Source: JAHJTW01 sp964545545
Lineage (GTDB): Bacteria; Krumholzibacteriota; Krumholzibacteriia; LZORAL124-64-63
DNA length: 47,078 nt
Assembly: GCA_964545545.1 (NCBI GenBank)
Contig: CAZJGK010000013.1
Span: 1-47,078, forward strand
Reading direction: 5' to 3'
Shown: positions 8,344-16,514 of the stretch, in pieces
How the letters are laid out: the number at the start of each line of letters is the position of its first letter
How positions within the stretch are numbered: position 1 is the first letter of the stretch
The notes under the pieces: model-generated
What the model was told of the DNA's origin: nothing
The model's input: only the letters and a program-made list of their open reading frames with translations
The model's database searches: none
Program-made: the position numbers and the translations under genes

Positions 8344-9150
8344 TCAGATGTAGGCGGTGGTGGGGACTGTATCGACCCTGACCTCCGTCACGCCTTCGAC
8401 ATTTTCGACCATCCCCGTTATGTCCTGGACGACCTTCCTCTCCTCCATACCTGACGTCACGACCCGCACGGCGGCCACACCCTCATGAGCCGTGACCCTG
8501 ACTTTGGGATAGCAGACGACGAGCAGGGATCTGATTTCGGCGGCGAGGACCAGGTCATCCAGAGTCGACTGTGATTCGGGTGTGGTCTGGAAGGGTGCAA
8601 GTTTGGCCGTGCGGCAGATGATCTCCACGGCATCCTCGACCCGGATCTTCCTCATGTGGATGACGAGATCATAGAGGCTCGCGTCCCAGGTGTCGATTCC
8701 GTACAGATTCTTGCTCCACCGTCTCCGCTCCTCGTCATCATTCTTCAGCACGCGCAGGGCCTCATCTTGCGATACGTCATTGCGCTTCATCTCAAGTTGA
8801 ACCCGCTCGTCCATATCGGCGATGATCCTGACCTTGAGCATGTGAGACACGCCCGCGACGAAGAAATGGCCGGCAAGGCCATGATAGACGATGTTGTCTC
8901 GCTGCAGGTGTTTCAGCAACGCAGACTGGATATATGCGATGTACCTTTCCCTCCCGTGGGTGAACCTTTCCAGGATGGAAGGCGCATCATGCAGGGCCCG
9001 GACGAGCTTGACCTCGCCGATGTTGAATTCATCCGAGGCCTCCAGGAGAACCTCCCTGGCTATGCACTCGTAGCCCAATTGTTGGGCGACCTGCTCCGCG
9101 ATCGTTTTGCCGTAGCTGTACGATCCTCTCGAGATCGTGATGATGGCCAT
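8344..9150 (-). CDS. Cytidylate-kinase-like P-loop protein with C-terminal BON-like domain
   Basis: 268 residues from the ATG at 9150 (MAIITISRGSYSYGKT); two longer in-frame starts are less well placed relative to a ribosome site. The N-terminal 190 residues belong to the cytidylate-kinase-like family: a P-loop-type GSYSYGKT at the start, then IVYHGLAGHFF and RRRWSKNLYGID, which resemble the substrate-binding and lid parts of that family. Residues from about 205 onward (VRVTAHEGVAAVRVVTSGM and the following valine-rich stretch) look like a BON-type small domain. It is the last gene of the three-gene TauE operon, 72 bases after the membrane-protein gene. Its phosphoryl acceptor is unknown. True CMP kinase activity is doubtful because the family is broad, and regulatory roles are possible. 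Confidence 0.78.
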   Translation of the reverse strand: MAIITISRGSYSYGKTIAEQVAQQLGYECIAREVLLEASDEFNIGEVKLVRALHDAPSILERFTHGRERYIAYIQSALLKHLQRDNIVYHGLAGHFFVAGVSHMLKVRIIADMDERVQLEMKRNDVSQDEALRVLKNDDEERRRWSKNLYGIDTWDASLYDLVIHMRKIRVEDAVEIICRTAKLAPFQTTPESQSTLDDLVLAAEIRSLLVVCYPKVRVTAHEGVAAVRVVTSGMEERKVVQDITGMVENVEGVTEVRVDTVPTTAYI

Positions 9151-9222
9151 GACGTCACTCACCATCCTTCCTGTCAGCCTCGTTCGCCGACACCCGTGGA
9201 ACACGCGCCGCCGGGCGCATGT

Positions 9223-10008
9223 CTAATGACCCCATCGTGTCCGCTTGAACACGATGCCCGTGAAATAGCCGAAGGCAACGGCGACCACAACGGCCAGCAG
9301 ACCGTAGAAGCCCCCGTGTCGACGAGCAAGAGAAGACAAGAAGGCCGGCAGACGGACCAGGGCGACGCCGAAGCCGGCGGATTGGGTGTCAACCAGGCGG
9401 CCATCCTTGAGAACGGAAAGCCGCACCGCATAACGTCCCGGCACGACCCTGGAGGGAACCCTGAAGGCGCCTTGCACGAGAGACCTGCCGTTCGAGAGCG
9501 GCAACACCTGCAGCCGACCCGGGTACTCGCCGTACAGCTCTTCACTCTCCTTCAACCTGATGAACTCATCGTAAACCTTGATGCGTTTCAAATCCTTGAC
9601 GTCGCCCAGGAATGAAACCCGCTTCTCCAAAACATTATAGCCGAATGTGGAATCGGGAGCGACCCCGGTCAAGCTCGTCGAATCGGTGCTCAGGGCGTAA
9701 TAGAGACAGGGCGCCCCCTCGATGTCGATCTCCCCCACGGTCATCCAGATTTCCCAATGCCGCCCCTTGCGTAGGAGCTGTTCCTCGTTGTCCTTGCCGA
9801 TGACCTCCACGACGGCGCCGCATCCCTCGGGAATCTCCGCGGAGACCTGCACCCATGCGCCGCCGAAGAAGGACCCGATCCGGAGCGAATCGGGAATCAC
9901 CCGGAGATTCGTGTCCGTGGCGCCCGCAGAGACGGCCGTCATCGCCAACATCATGATGACCGGAGCCGTCCACAGATATCTTCGCCGCCGTTCGTTTCGC
10001 TCGTTCAT
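9223..10008 (-). CDS. TIGR02186-like membrane-anchored periplasmic protein
   Basis: 261 residues from the ATG at 10008, one base after the exporter stop; the longer open frame overlaps the exporter gene and is a shadow. A basic N-terminus and a hydrophobic run (YLWTAPVIMMLAMTAVSAGA) form a signal peptide. The central 190 residues are beta-rich and face the periplasm. One C-terminal transmembrane helix (GLLAVVVAVAFGYFTGIVF) with a short basic tail anchors it. This layout and the position directly after a TauE/SafE gene match the TIGR02186 (Alph_Pro_TM) family, which is commonly paired with such exporters. Its molecular role is not established. An accessory function in anion export is inferred from context. 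Confidence 0.72.
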   Translation of the reverse strand: MNERNERRRRYLWTAPVIMMLAMTAVSAGATDTNLRVIPDSLRIGSFFGGAWVQVSAEIPEGCGAVVEVIGKDNEEQLLRKGRHWEIWMTVGEIDIEGAPCLYYALSTDSTSLTGVAPDSTFGYNVLEKRVSFLGDVKDLKRIKVYDEFIRLKESEELYGEYPGRLQVLPLSNGRSLVQGAFRVPSRVVPGRYAVRLSVLKDGRLVDTQSAGFGVALVRLPAFLSSLARRHGGFYGLLAVVVAVAFGYFTGIVFKRTRWGH

Positions 10009-10009
10009 C

Positions 10010-10951
10010 TCAACGAATTCCTTTGAGATCCAGGAAGATGTGCGGCGGAAGCAGGAGCGCCAGGAGCATCTTACCCATGACCATGAGGATGAGGATCGCC
10101 AGGAGGATCTTGAGCTGGTCCGCTTCGAACTTCCGGCTGAAGCGGGCTCCGAATTGCGCCCCGATGCTGGAACCAACCAGCAGGACGATGGCCAGGACCA
10201 GATCCACCGTGTGGTTCGTCAGAGACTGCATGTACGTCACGTTGGCGCACATGAACACTTCCTGGAAGAGGTTCGTGCCCACGACCACGTGCATGGGAAC
10301 GCGCAGGAGATAGACCATGATGGGGACCATGATGAAGCCCCCGCCCAGGCCCATGACGGCGCCGAGCAGGCCGACGAAAGCTCCGAGCACTACGGGCAGG
10401 ATCGGTGAATGGGTCACGCCCGACCTCTCGAACCGCATCTGAAACGGCAGGGCCTGGATGGATCGCTCGTAGAGCGATGGTCCGCGGCGTTCCCCGGCTC
10501 CCCCGGCCGCGACAGCGAGTTCCCGGCTGTTCCGGAGGCTCTGGATGCTCTCCCACAGCATGAAGATCCCGATGAATCCCAGCATCACCACATAAGTGAT
10601 CCGGATGATGAAGTCCGCGTTGCCGATCTGCCGCAGAATCTTGATGACGTGCACGCCCATGGTGCCGCCGATAACCCCCCCGGCGAGAAGGAAGAACCCC
10701 AGCTTGAAATCCACGTTGCCCATGCGGTAGTGGGCGTAGGTTCCGGAGGTCGTCGCGGCCACGATCTGATTCGAATCGGAGGCCGCGGCCACCACGGGTG
10801 GAATCCCGAACATGATCAACAGCGGGGTCATCAGGAATCCTCCGCCCACACCGAAGACACCGGAAACGAATCCGACCATGCCCCCTATCCCGAGCAGCAG
10901 GAACAGATTGACTGCATGCCCCGCAATTGGAAGATACAGGGACGAAAACAC
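10010..10951 (-). CDS. TauE/SafE family anion (sulfite/organosulfonate-type) exporter
   Basis: 313 residues from a GTG at 10951, chosen because AAGGAGG lies 7 bases upstream and because homologues begin just before YLPIAG; a longer TTG-started frame adds 39 unlikely residues. The protein has about eight membrane helices and the family's internal repeat. The first copy contains VSGVFGVGGGFLMTPLL and the second LLGAVMGLGGGFIMVPIMV. TauE/SafE proteins move sulfite, sulfoacetate or related anions out of the cell, although many members have other or unknown substrates. It heads a three-gene minus-strand operon (exporter, membrane-anchored partner, kinase-like protein). A link with the sulfur-type redox complex at 1-6630 is possible but not shown. 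Confidence 0.88.
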   Translation of the reverse strand: MFSSLYLPIAGHAVNLFLLLGIGGMVGFVSGVFGVGGGFLMTPLLIMFGIPPVVAAASDSNQIVAATTSGTYAHYRMGNVDFKLGFFLLAGGVIGGTMGVHVIKILRQIGNADFIIRITYVVMLGFIGIFMLWESIQSLRNSRELAVAAGGAGERRGPSLYERSIQALPFQMRFERSGVTHSPILPVVLGAFVGLLGAVMGLGGGFIMVPIMVYLLRVPMHVVVGTNLFQEVFMCANVTYMQSLTNHTVDLVLAIVLLVGSSIGAQFGARFSRKFEADQLKILLAILILMVMGKMLLALLLPPHIFLDLKGIR

Positions 10952-11103
10952 AGCCGAGCCTCCTTGTTCTCCTGGTGGTGACCCTTCATCGATCTCACAC
11001 AGAAACCCCCTCATAGAGCGCGCATGATGCGTCCCGAGCGGGTCCTTTTTTTCTGAGACAAATACCAAGAAGGAAACAGTGTATCAGAACCATCCGGGTA
11101 ACA

Positions 11104-11119
11104 AACGCTTTTTTGCGTT
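11104..11119. promoter_or_regulatory. Inverted repeat upstream of the exporter operon
   Basis: AACGC-TTTTTT-GCGTT is a perfect palindrome about 150 bases upstream of the exporter GTG. It could be an operator or a small hairpin. Nothing else in the sequence decides between these. Confidence 0.25.
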
Positions 11120-11193
11120 GCGGAGGTTTGGTGACCGCGGCCTCGCCGAGGACACCGCCTGCCGACCATCGTTGAAGTCCCTTCCCCACACGG

Positions 11194-11220
11194 AAAAGGC
11201 CCCGAGCAAAGCCCGGGGCC
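11194..11220 (-). terminator. Rho-independent terminator of the Asp-box protein gene
   Basis: GGCCCCG and CGGGGCC form a 7-bp perfect stem with a 9-base loop. On the minus strand the stem is followed by TTTT. It lies 30 bases after the stop codon at 11250. Confidence 0.8.
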
Positions 11221-11249
11221 GGTATCAAGGCCGGCTTAGCCGTTCCGTA

Positions 11250-13949
11250 TCACTTGACCAGGACCAAGCGCCTGGTCTCCCTGTAGGGCCCGGCCTCCAG
11301 CCGGCACAGATACACACCGGCCGCCGACATCCGCCCCTCGGAATCCCGGCCGTCCCAGACTTCGGCGTGCCGGCCGGCCTCACGATACCCATCCACGAGC
11401 GTGGCGACCCGGCGGCCCGCCGCATCGTAGATCAACAACCGCACGGGACCCGCCGATGCGAGTTCGAAGGCCAGCGTGGTCCGGGGGTTGAAGGGGTTGG
11501 GCACGGCATCGAGCAGGGCCGTCCGGCCCGACAGGCCGACCGAAGGCAAACCAGATACGTGATCTGGAGCAGCTGCTTCGCTCTCGTTCCCGGACTGATC
11601 CACCACCGTGACCAGGTAGTAAAATCCCCAGGGATCAGTGGTGGAATCGGTCCAATCGGAAGCGACGGTCTCGTGCGCGAGATTGTCCTGGGCGGTAACG
11701 AATCCGGGGGCTGTGCTGCGGTAGATCCGGTAGTACCGGAAATCCGGTTCCGGCGCGTCGACCCAATCCAGGGCGACTCCGCCCTGCTGGTAAGCTGCCG
11801 CCAGGCCGACGGGAATCCCGGGAGCAAGATTGTCCACGGAGTAGCCGCTGTCCGGCGGCGAATCGAAATAGACGAAGGGGTCGGCCGTGGCCGCCCGGAT
11901 CAGGTACGCCGTCCAACAGACTCCCCCCTCGGCGGTCGAATCGCAGAGGGACGTCGCCACATACTGGTACTCGTCGTCGCCGTGGGCGGGAACCCAATCC
12001 AGCCAGTCCCACCCCGCCAGCTTGTCGGCGTCCTGGCGGCGCATGACCTCGTAACCGGTGATGTCGTCACCCAGACCCGGCGCGTCGTACGCAGAACGTT
12101 GCCAGATCAGGCGCAGCTGGCGCCCCTGGTCGTTATCCACGTCCTGGACGGCGGTCAACAGCGGCCGAACGAGGCGGTAGTCGCAGGCGAAGACCAGCAC
12201 CTTGCCCTCGGCGAGGTTCAGGGTCTGCGGCGTCGTACAGGTCGGCGTCCACTCGCCGGTATCCAGCCAGGTCAGGGTGTAGTCTCCCTCCTCCATGTCG
12301 GTCAGGACGAGATCCCCGTTGCCGTACAGGTCGAACCCGCTCGGGAAATACTGGAGATGCCAGGCGGCGTTCGCGGTGTCCGGTTCGGCCTGGATGGAGA
12401 TCGTGCCCAGCCCCACCGTGCTTGCTCCGTCGAAGTAGATATCGTAGCCCGTCTCTGACGGAGGCCTGTCCTCGCACCAGACGATGGCCGCCTCCTCGGC
12501 GAGCGCCTGCGCCGGATCGACCGCGATGGCGGGCTCAAGAGGCCTGTTCATCAGGTCATGGCCAATATATCCTATTGGCCCTCCGGACCAGGCCAAGGCC
12601 TCAGGGTGGTCGAAAGGAGCCGAGCCGTAGTAGACCGTGTAGTAATTCATGATGAAGCAGAAATGGATGAGTCCCGACTCCTTGCTGGCCGCAACATCCA
12701 CGGAGAACTCGTCGACGTTCGAATACGCGGAAAGGAACAGGTTCTTGACCCAGGTGCCGCCCCAGTCGAAGGAATAGGAGTAATTGACATCCTCGGTGAA
12801 CTCGGAGGCCGATTCGACGGTGTAGGCAGCCACGACGGTCCCCGGATCGCTCAGGCGGGCCGCCGCGATCGCCGGATCGTACTCGTCGTCTTCCGTACCG
12901 GTCACCGATAACGGTGTCGCCCACGAGTTGCCGAAGTTGTCGCTGACGGACACGAAGACGTCGCGATCAGTGCTCACGCAGGTCGCGTTGTCGTCGAAGG
13001 CCAGATGCAGTTTGTTGTTGCCGAAGTCCAGATCGGGTTTGCCCCGCGACCCGTCGTAATGCTGGTCGGGATAACCGCAATACGAGTGCACGGTGGTTGG
13101 AGCTTGCCAGTTGTTGCCGTAATCCGTGGAACAGCTGAACCGGAGCACCCAGTTGTCGACCCCGTTCGCGTTGTAGACGAGATAGGCATACCAGCCACTG
13201 CTGAACTCGTCGCTGTCGGTCGCCACCCTCGGGTTGGCCATGCCCGCCGCGTCCGTCTCGATGGTAGTGGTGGAATAATCGTTAATATCGTCCAGGTTGA
13301 CCCTGAACACCACGATGTCGGTTCCCCCCAGGGTGTAGGCCATGTAGAGATAATTGGCCGACCCTTCGCCCACCGTCAGCGATACCTGGCCGATGTCGGA
13401 CGTCGTGTGGATCCAGAACCACTCGGTCCAACTCTCGCCTCCGTCGATCGAGCGGTAGAGATACGCCGAATTCTCCACCGGCGATCCGCTGCCGAAGATC
13501 TCGAAGCCCGCGTAAAGATATCCGGCGGAATCGCCGACGATGTCAGGCGCATACTCGTCCAGCGAGGTGCCGGCAATCAGGACATCGTTACCCTGCCACT
13601 TCTCGTGACCCGAGTTTCCCGCCCGGTACGCCTCGACCGTGACGTCAGAATTCCGTGCGCCGGCTACGATCGACCCGGTCGGCCGGCCGCACAGTTCTCC
13701 GAGCTCGGCCATCAGCTTTCGTGCACCCTCGACGTCGCCCTGTCGCCGGGCTGTGCACAACCTGGCTTCCAGGTCGGCCTGACCGGGCAAAAGAAGCAGG
13801 TCGCGGTCACGCACAACGACCGAATGCTCGGCCGGCTCGGCCGGGCGGATCAATTTGCCGTTATTGGGAACGGAGGCGGTTGCCGAAACCGCGAGGCTCA
13901 GAATTGCGCCCAAAAATGCAATAATAACGAAATTTTTGTGCTGGTTCAT
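11250..13949 (-). CDS. Large secreted Asp-box (sialidase-fold) protein with FlgD-Ig-like C-terminal domain
   Basis: 899 residues from the ATG at 13949, which has AAGGGGG in front. A signal peptide (MNQHKNFVIIAFLGAILSLAVSATAS) is followed by a beta-propeller-like region. That region carries at least four Asp-box motifs of the S-x-D-x-G-x-x-W type: SIDGGESW, STDYGNNW, SDNFGNSW and SFDWGGTW. A fibronectin-III-like segment comes later (VGLAAAYQQGGVALDW, YYRIYRS), and the protein ends in a FlgD-Ig/sorting-type domain (NPFNPRTTLAF, LLIYDAAGRRVATLVDG, GVYLCRLEAG). Asp-box repeats are structural, and catalytic sialidase residues cannot be recognised, so glycosidase activity is not claimed. It is a single-gene unit with its own promoter and terminator. 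It is probably secreted or surface-bound. Confidence 0.85.
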   Translation of the reverse strand: MNQHKNFVIIAFLGAILSLAVSATASVPNNGKLIRPAEPAEHSVVVRDRDLLLLPGQADLEARLCTARRQGDVEGARKLMAELGELCGRPTGSIVAGARNSDVTVEAYRAGNSGHEKWQGNDVLIAGTSLDEYAPDIVGDSAGYLYAGFEIFGSGSPVENSAYLYRSIDGGESWTEWFWIHTTSDIGQVSLTVGEGSANYLYMAYTLGGTDIVVFRVNLDDINDYSTTTIETDAAGMANPRVATDSDEFSSGWYAYLVYNANGVDNWVLRFSCSTDYGNNWQAPTTVHSYCGYPDQHYDGSRGKPDLDFGNNKLHLAFDDNATCVSTDRDVFVSVSDNFGNSWATPLSVTGTEDDEYDPAIAAARLSDPGTVVAAYTVESASEFTEDVNYSYSFDWGGTWVKNLFLSAYSNVDEFSVDVAASKESGLIHFCFIMNYYTVYYGSAPFDHPEALAWSGGPIGYIGHDLMNRPLEPAIAVDPAQALAEEAAIVWCEDRPPSETGYDIYFDGASTVGLGTISIQAEPDTANAAWHLQYFPSGFDLYGNGDLVLTDMEEGDYTLTWLDTGEWTPTCTTPQTLNLAEGKVLVFACDYRLVRPLLTAVQDVDNDQGRQLRLIWQRSAYDAPGLGDDITGYEVMRRQDADKLAGWDWLDWVPAHGDDEYQYVATSLCDSTAEGGVCWTAYLIRAATADPFVYFDSPPDSGYSVDNLAPGIPVGLAAAYQQGGVALDWVDAPEPDFRYYRIYRSTAPGFVTAQDNLAHETVASDWTDSTTDPWGFYYLVTVVDQSGNESEAAAPDHVSGLPSVGLSGRTALLDAVPNPFNPRTTLAFELASAGPVRLLIYDAAGRRVATLVDGYREAGRHAEVWDGRDSEGRMSAAGVYLCRLEAGPYRETRRLVLVK

Positions 13950-14011
13950 GCTTGACCCCCTTGATGAGTCGCGTCCGGGCCTATCCATGAGTATCGAAGT
14001 TGTGTTTTGAT

Positions 14012-14041
14012 ATTATAACATCACAAAAACGGGGATTTCAA
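14012..14041 (-). promoter_or_regulatory. Sigma-70-type promoter of the Asp-box protein gene
   Basis: The minus strand reads TTGAAA, an 18-base spacer, then TATAAT, about 63 bases upstream of the ATG at 13949. Both hexamers are close to consensus. Confidence 0.6.
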
Positions 14042-14073
14042 GTCGGGTTTATTGGTCCAACGGAGCTCTTTGG

Positions 14074-14128
14074 GGGGTCGATTTCAATCTGAGGTTTGAT
14101 TTACTGACCTACAGCGGTAACCGCCACC
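14074..14128. repeat. Degraded copy of the 3' end region of the RRM gene
   Basis: This stretch aligns over about 55 bases with 14215-14274, which spans the stop codon and last codons of the RRM gene. Shared blocks include GATTTCAATC, TGACCTA and CAGCGGT. It has small indels and substitutions, so it is an old duplicate that no longer codes. Confidence 0.65.
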
Positions 14129-14180
14129 AAGACCCGTAGTAGGACTCCGACACCGACACACGGGCGACACGCATGCGCTG
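14128..14180 (+). pseudogene. Remnant of the C-terminal end of a lipoprotein gene (paralogue of 23522-23821)
   Basis: The bases align with the last ~50 bases of the small lipoprotein gene at 23522-23821: ACCAAGACCCG, then CCGACACCGACAC, GACACGCA and GCGCTGAA. No start or upstream part is present. It continues into the CGGTATCTGACC block that also follows the intact gene at 23.8 kb. Confidence 0.6.
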
Positions 14181-14190
14181 AACGGTATCT

Positions 14191-14220
14191 GACCCCGCCA
14201 CTCATCCGAGCAGCGGGGTC
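14191..14220 (-). terminator. Hairpin downstream of the RRM gene
   Basis: GACCCCGC and GCGGGGTC form a perfect 8-bp stem with a 14-base loop, 31 bases after the RRM stop. There is no T run after it. A near-identical hairpin with loop CACTCATCGAGCA occurs at 23272-23296. Confidence 0.5.
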
Positions 14221-14251
14221 CCGATTTCAATCCGAGGGTTGACCAGCTGAC

Positions 14252-14569
14252 CTACCAGCGGTCACCACCGCCACCGCCGCCGCCACGGCCACCGCCGTAG
14301 CCACCACGGCCGCCACCGCCGCCACGAGGCTTGTCCTGGGCCTCGTTCACCTTCAGGGCGCGACCACCCATCTCCTTGCCGTCCAGGGCCTGCTGGGCCG
14401 CCATCGCAGCGTCATCGTCCATTTCGATGAAGCCGAAGCCCCGGGGACGGCCGGTCTCCCGGTCCATGATCAAGGCCACGGAATGGACCGTGCCATGCGC
14501 CCCGAACAGCTCTTTGATTTCATCCTCGGTCGCGGTGAAAGGCAGATTGCCAATGTACAGTTTCTTCAA
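14252..14569 (-). CDS. Glycine-rich RRM RNA-binding protein
   Basis: 105 residues. A single RNA-recognition motif fills residues 1-80, with RNP2 (LYIGNL) at 4-9 and RNP1 (RGFGFIEM) near 43-50. A tail of glycine, arginine and tyrosine (GGGGGRGGYGGGRGG) follows. Bacterial and cyanobacterial proteins of this type bind single-stranded RNA and are often linked to cold or stress. The start codon is TTG at 14569: no ATG is in frame, GGAG lies 8 bases upstream, and residues KKLYIGNLP begin exactly as in homologues. The gene has an unusually long upstream region and repeat-derived sequence on its downstream side. Confidence 0.92.
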   Translation of the reverse strand: MKKLYIGNLPFTATEDEIKELFGAHGTVHSVALIMDRETGRPRGFGFIEMDDDAAMAAQQALDGKEMGGRALKVNEAQDKPRGGGGGRGGYGGGRGGGGGGGDRW

Positions 14570-15164
14570 GGCATTCTCTCCAGATGCCGGCTTTCCGGCT
14601 TAACCAAGCGTTCAGGATCGCCGGCTACTTCCGGCTAAACCCCCCCTCGCTTATAAATGGTCCGACTACCCAATTGATGGCCGAACCCTATCTCCCGACG
14701 ATCGGGAGAATCTCGTGGCCCGCGTATCATCTAAGCGGGCATCGCAGCAACTTTCATACCGCAGAGCCGCAGGTGACGCGATTCCAAAATCGAACCGGAC
14801 ACCGGGGCCTGTTTGTGTTAACCAAAATGGTCTCCGGGATAATTTTGAGAGGTCGAGACTCTGCCGAGCCTGGTCCTGCACCCCCAAAATCTCTCTCCTG
14901 GTCTCTCTTCCCCCACACACCCAACTGGCCGAAAACCGCGCCCGTAACCGACTGCAAAAACGGCAGATACAAACAGCTTGGTCCGTCGCGCCCAAGGCTT
15001 CCGCCAACTTCTCTGCAGGCGTATTCTTCGCTGGGGGATGTTGGCTCCCCTAGCGGGACTGCAATTGTACCCCAAAACCGAGACATCTAGCCACTACAGA
15101 TTTTTTGCCAGGTGGCAGAACGGCAACGGCGCCTGGCGGATATTCTGGTGCAGTGAGGCCCTCG
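14570..15164. other. Long non-coding stretch upstream of the RRM gene
   Basis: 595 bases lie between the RRM start and the MscS stop. Open frames here on either strand look like random translation. A strong hairpin (TCTCCCGA-CGA-TCGGGAGA, 14691-14709) and several pyrimidine-rich stretches suggest a structured leader on the minus strand. I do not recognise 6S, tmRNA, SRP or RNase P signatures. Confidence 0.4.
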
Positions 15165-16220
15165 TCAACCCTCCTCGCGCTGCAAGAACAGCTTCTGAGT
15201 CGGATAGGCGAACTCGATCTCCTCGGCAAGGAAACGCTCCCTGATCTTCAGGTTAATCTTCTCCTGGATGTTCATGTAGAGGTTGTAGTCGGAGGCCAGC
15301 ACATAATAAACCGTTTCGAAGTTCAGGGCGAAATCCCCGTACTTGGCAAAGTTGCTGCGGTCGAACCGCGTGTTCTCCTGTTCTTCGATGGCTTCGCGGA
15401 TGATGCCGGGAATCTCCACCAACTTCTCCTGCAGGGTCTGGTAGGTCACCCCCAGTTGGAAGACGACCCTGCGTTCGTACATGCGACCGAAATTCCGGAT
15501 GCGGCTGGTCAGCAGATCGGAATTGGAGAACACGAGCTGCTCACCCGAGAGGCTGCGCACGCGCGTGGTCTTCAGCCCCACGTGCTCGACCGATCCCAGA
15601 TGTTCCCCGACGATGATGAAATCGCCGATCACGAAAGGTTTATCAAAGACGATGGACAGCGAGGCGAACAGGTCACTGAACACGTTCTGCAACGCCAGCG
15701 CCACCGCGATGCCGCCGATCCCCAACCCGGTGATCAGGGCGGTGATGTTGACATTCAGATTGCTCAGGATGGCCAGGAGCGCCGTCGTCCAGATGGCCAC
15801 CTGCACGGCGAATGAAATGATGCCCACGGCGGTGGCCGCCCCTCTGTCGTCCTCCATCTGTCTGGTCCGGTAGTGGTCCAGCCAATGGGTCACCACATAG
15901 GCGATCCAAAGCCCCGTCTGGACAATCAGGACCACCACCAGAAAGTCATGCAGGAGCAGATTGATACCGCCGGGAAGATCCACGGAGTGCGCCGCCGTCA
16001 CCAGGCCGATCGCCAACAACGTCAGCAGGTGCGTGCGGCCAAGGGCTTCGACCACCACATCGTCGATGGTGTTCTTGGTGTGCTTCGCCAGTCGTACCAG
16101 TCGGGGCTTGAGTATGGCCAGCACCAGCCGCAGGCCCAAGGCGAGTCCCAGGCATATGCCCAGGGCGATCAGCCAGCTGCGGACGGGGTTTCCCCAGAAG
16201 ATATCGTCAAGGAAGTTCAT
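15165..16220 (-). CDS. Small-conductance mechanosensitive channel, MscS family
   Basis: 351 residues from the ATG at 16220. Four to five hydrophobic segments precede the pore-lining helix and the MscS beta domain. The hallmark region is clear: ALITGLGIGGIAVALALQN, then VFSDLFASLSIVFDKPFVIGD (residues about 165-210), with glycine/alanine packing in the pore helix. The IIVGEHLGSVEHVGLKTTRV segment is the beta domain, and the C-terminal alpha/beta domain follows. Such channels open under membrane tension to release solutes on osmotic downshift, in the inner membrane. It appears to be a single-gene unit. The roughly 290-base region upstream (16221-16514) shows nothing definite and is shared with the divergent carboxyethylornithine synthase-like gene. 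Confidence 0.93.
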   Translation of the reverse strand: MNFLDDIFWGNPVRSWLIALGICLGLALGLRLVLAILKPRLVRLAKHTKNTIDDVVVEALGRTHLLTLLAIGLVTAAHSVDLPGGINLLLHDFLVVVLIVQTGLWIAYVVTHWLDHYRTRQMEDDRGAATAVGIISFAVQVAIWTTALLAILSNLNVNITALITGLGIGGIAVALALQNVFSDLFASLSIVFDKPFVIGDFIIVGEHLGSVEHVGLKTTRVRSLSGEQLVFSNSDLLTSRIRNFGRMYERRVVFQLGVTYQTLQEKLVEIPGIIREAIEEQENTRFDRSNFAKYGDFALNFETVYYVLASDYNLYMNIQEKINLKIRERFLAEEIEFAYPTQKLFLQREEG

Positions 16221-16514
16221 TGGCTTTGTCGTTCCTATGGTTGAAAGGAAATTTTCGGACCACGGATAAAACGCAAATATCCATCGCCCCGTGAGGTTCC
16301 CCGGAGGATTTCTGGTCCCAAAGGGCTACCAGCCGCGATGATCATGCTGCCGGCTTCCATGAGGATGTGATCGAGCTCAGCTTTTTCACGACCCGGTGCG
16401 TGAGAACATCGTTTGGTGCCAGTATGGCACAATAGTCAAAAGCAAGTACCTTGGGTATTGAAAAACATTTTCTATTATCTCAGGAACAGGCTGCCGGCCA
16501 GAGTAGGAAACCAT

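Noticed and set aside
14750..14830. tRNA-like GGTTCGATT string
   Set aside because: A T-loop-like string occurs, but no acceptor stem, anticodon arm or CCA-compatible end can be built around it.
14584..15090. Plus-strand open frame of 168 codons upstream of the RRM gene
   Set aside because: No ribosome site and no protein-like periodicity, with competing frames on both strands over the same bases. Treated as a non-coding leader.
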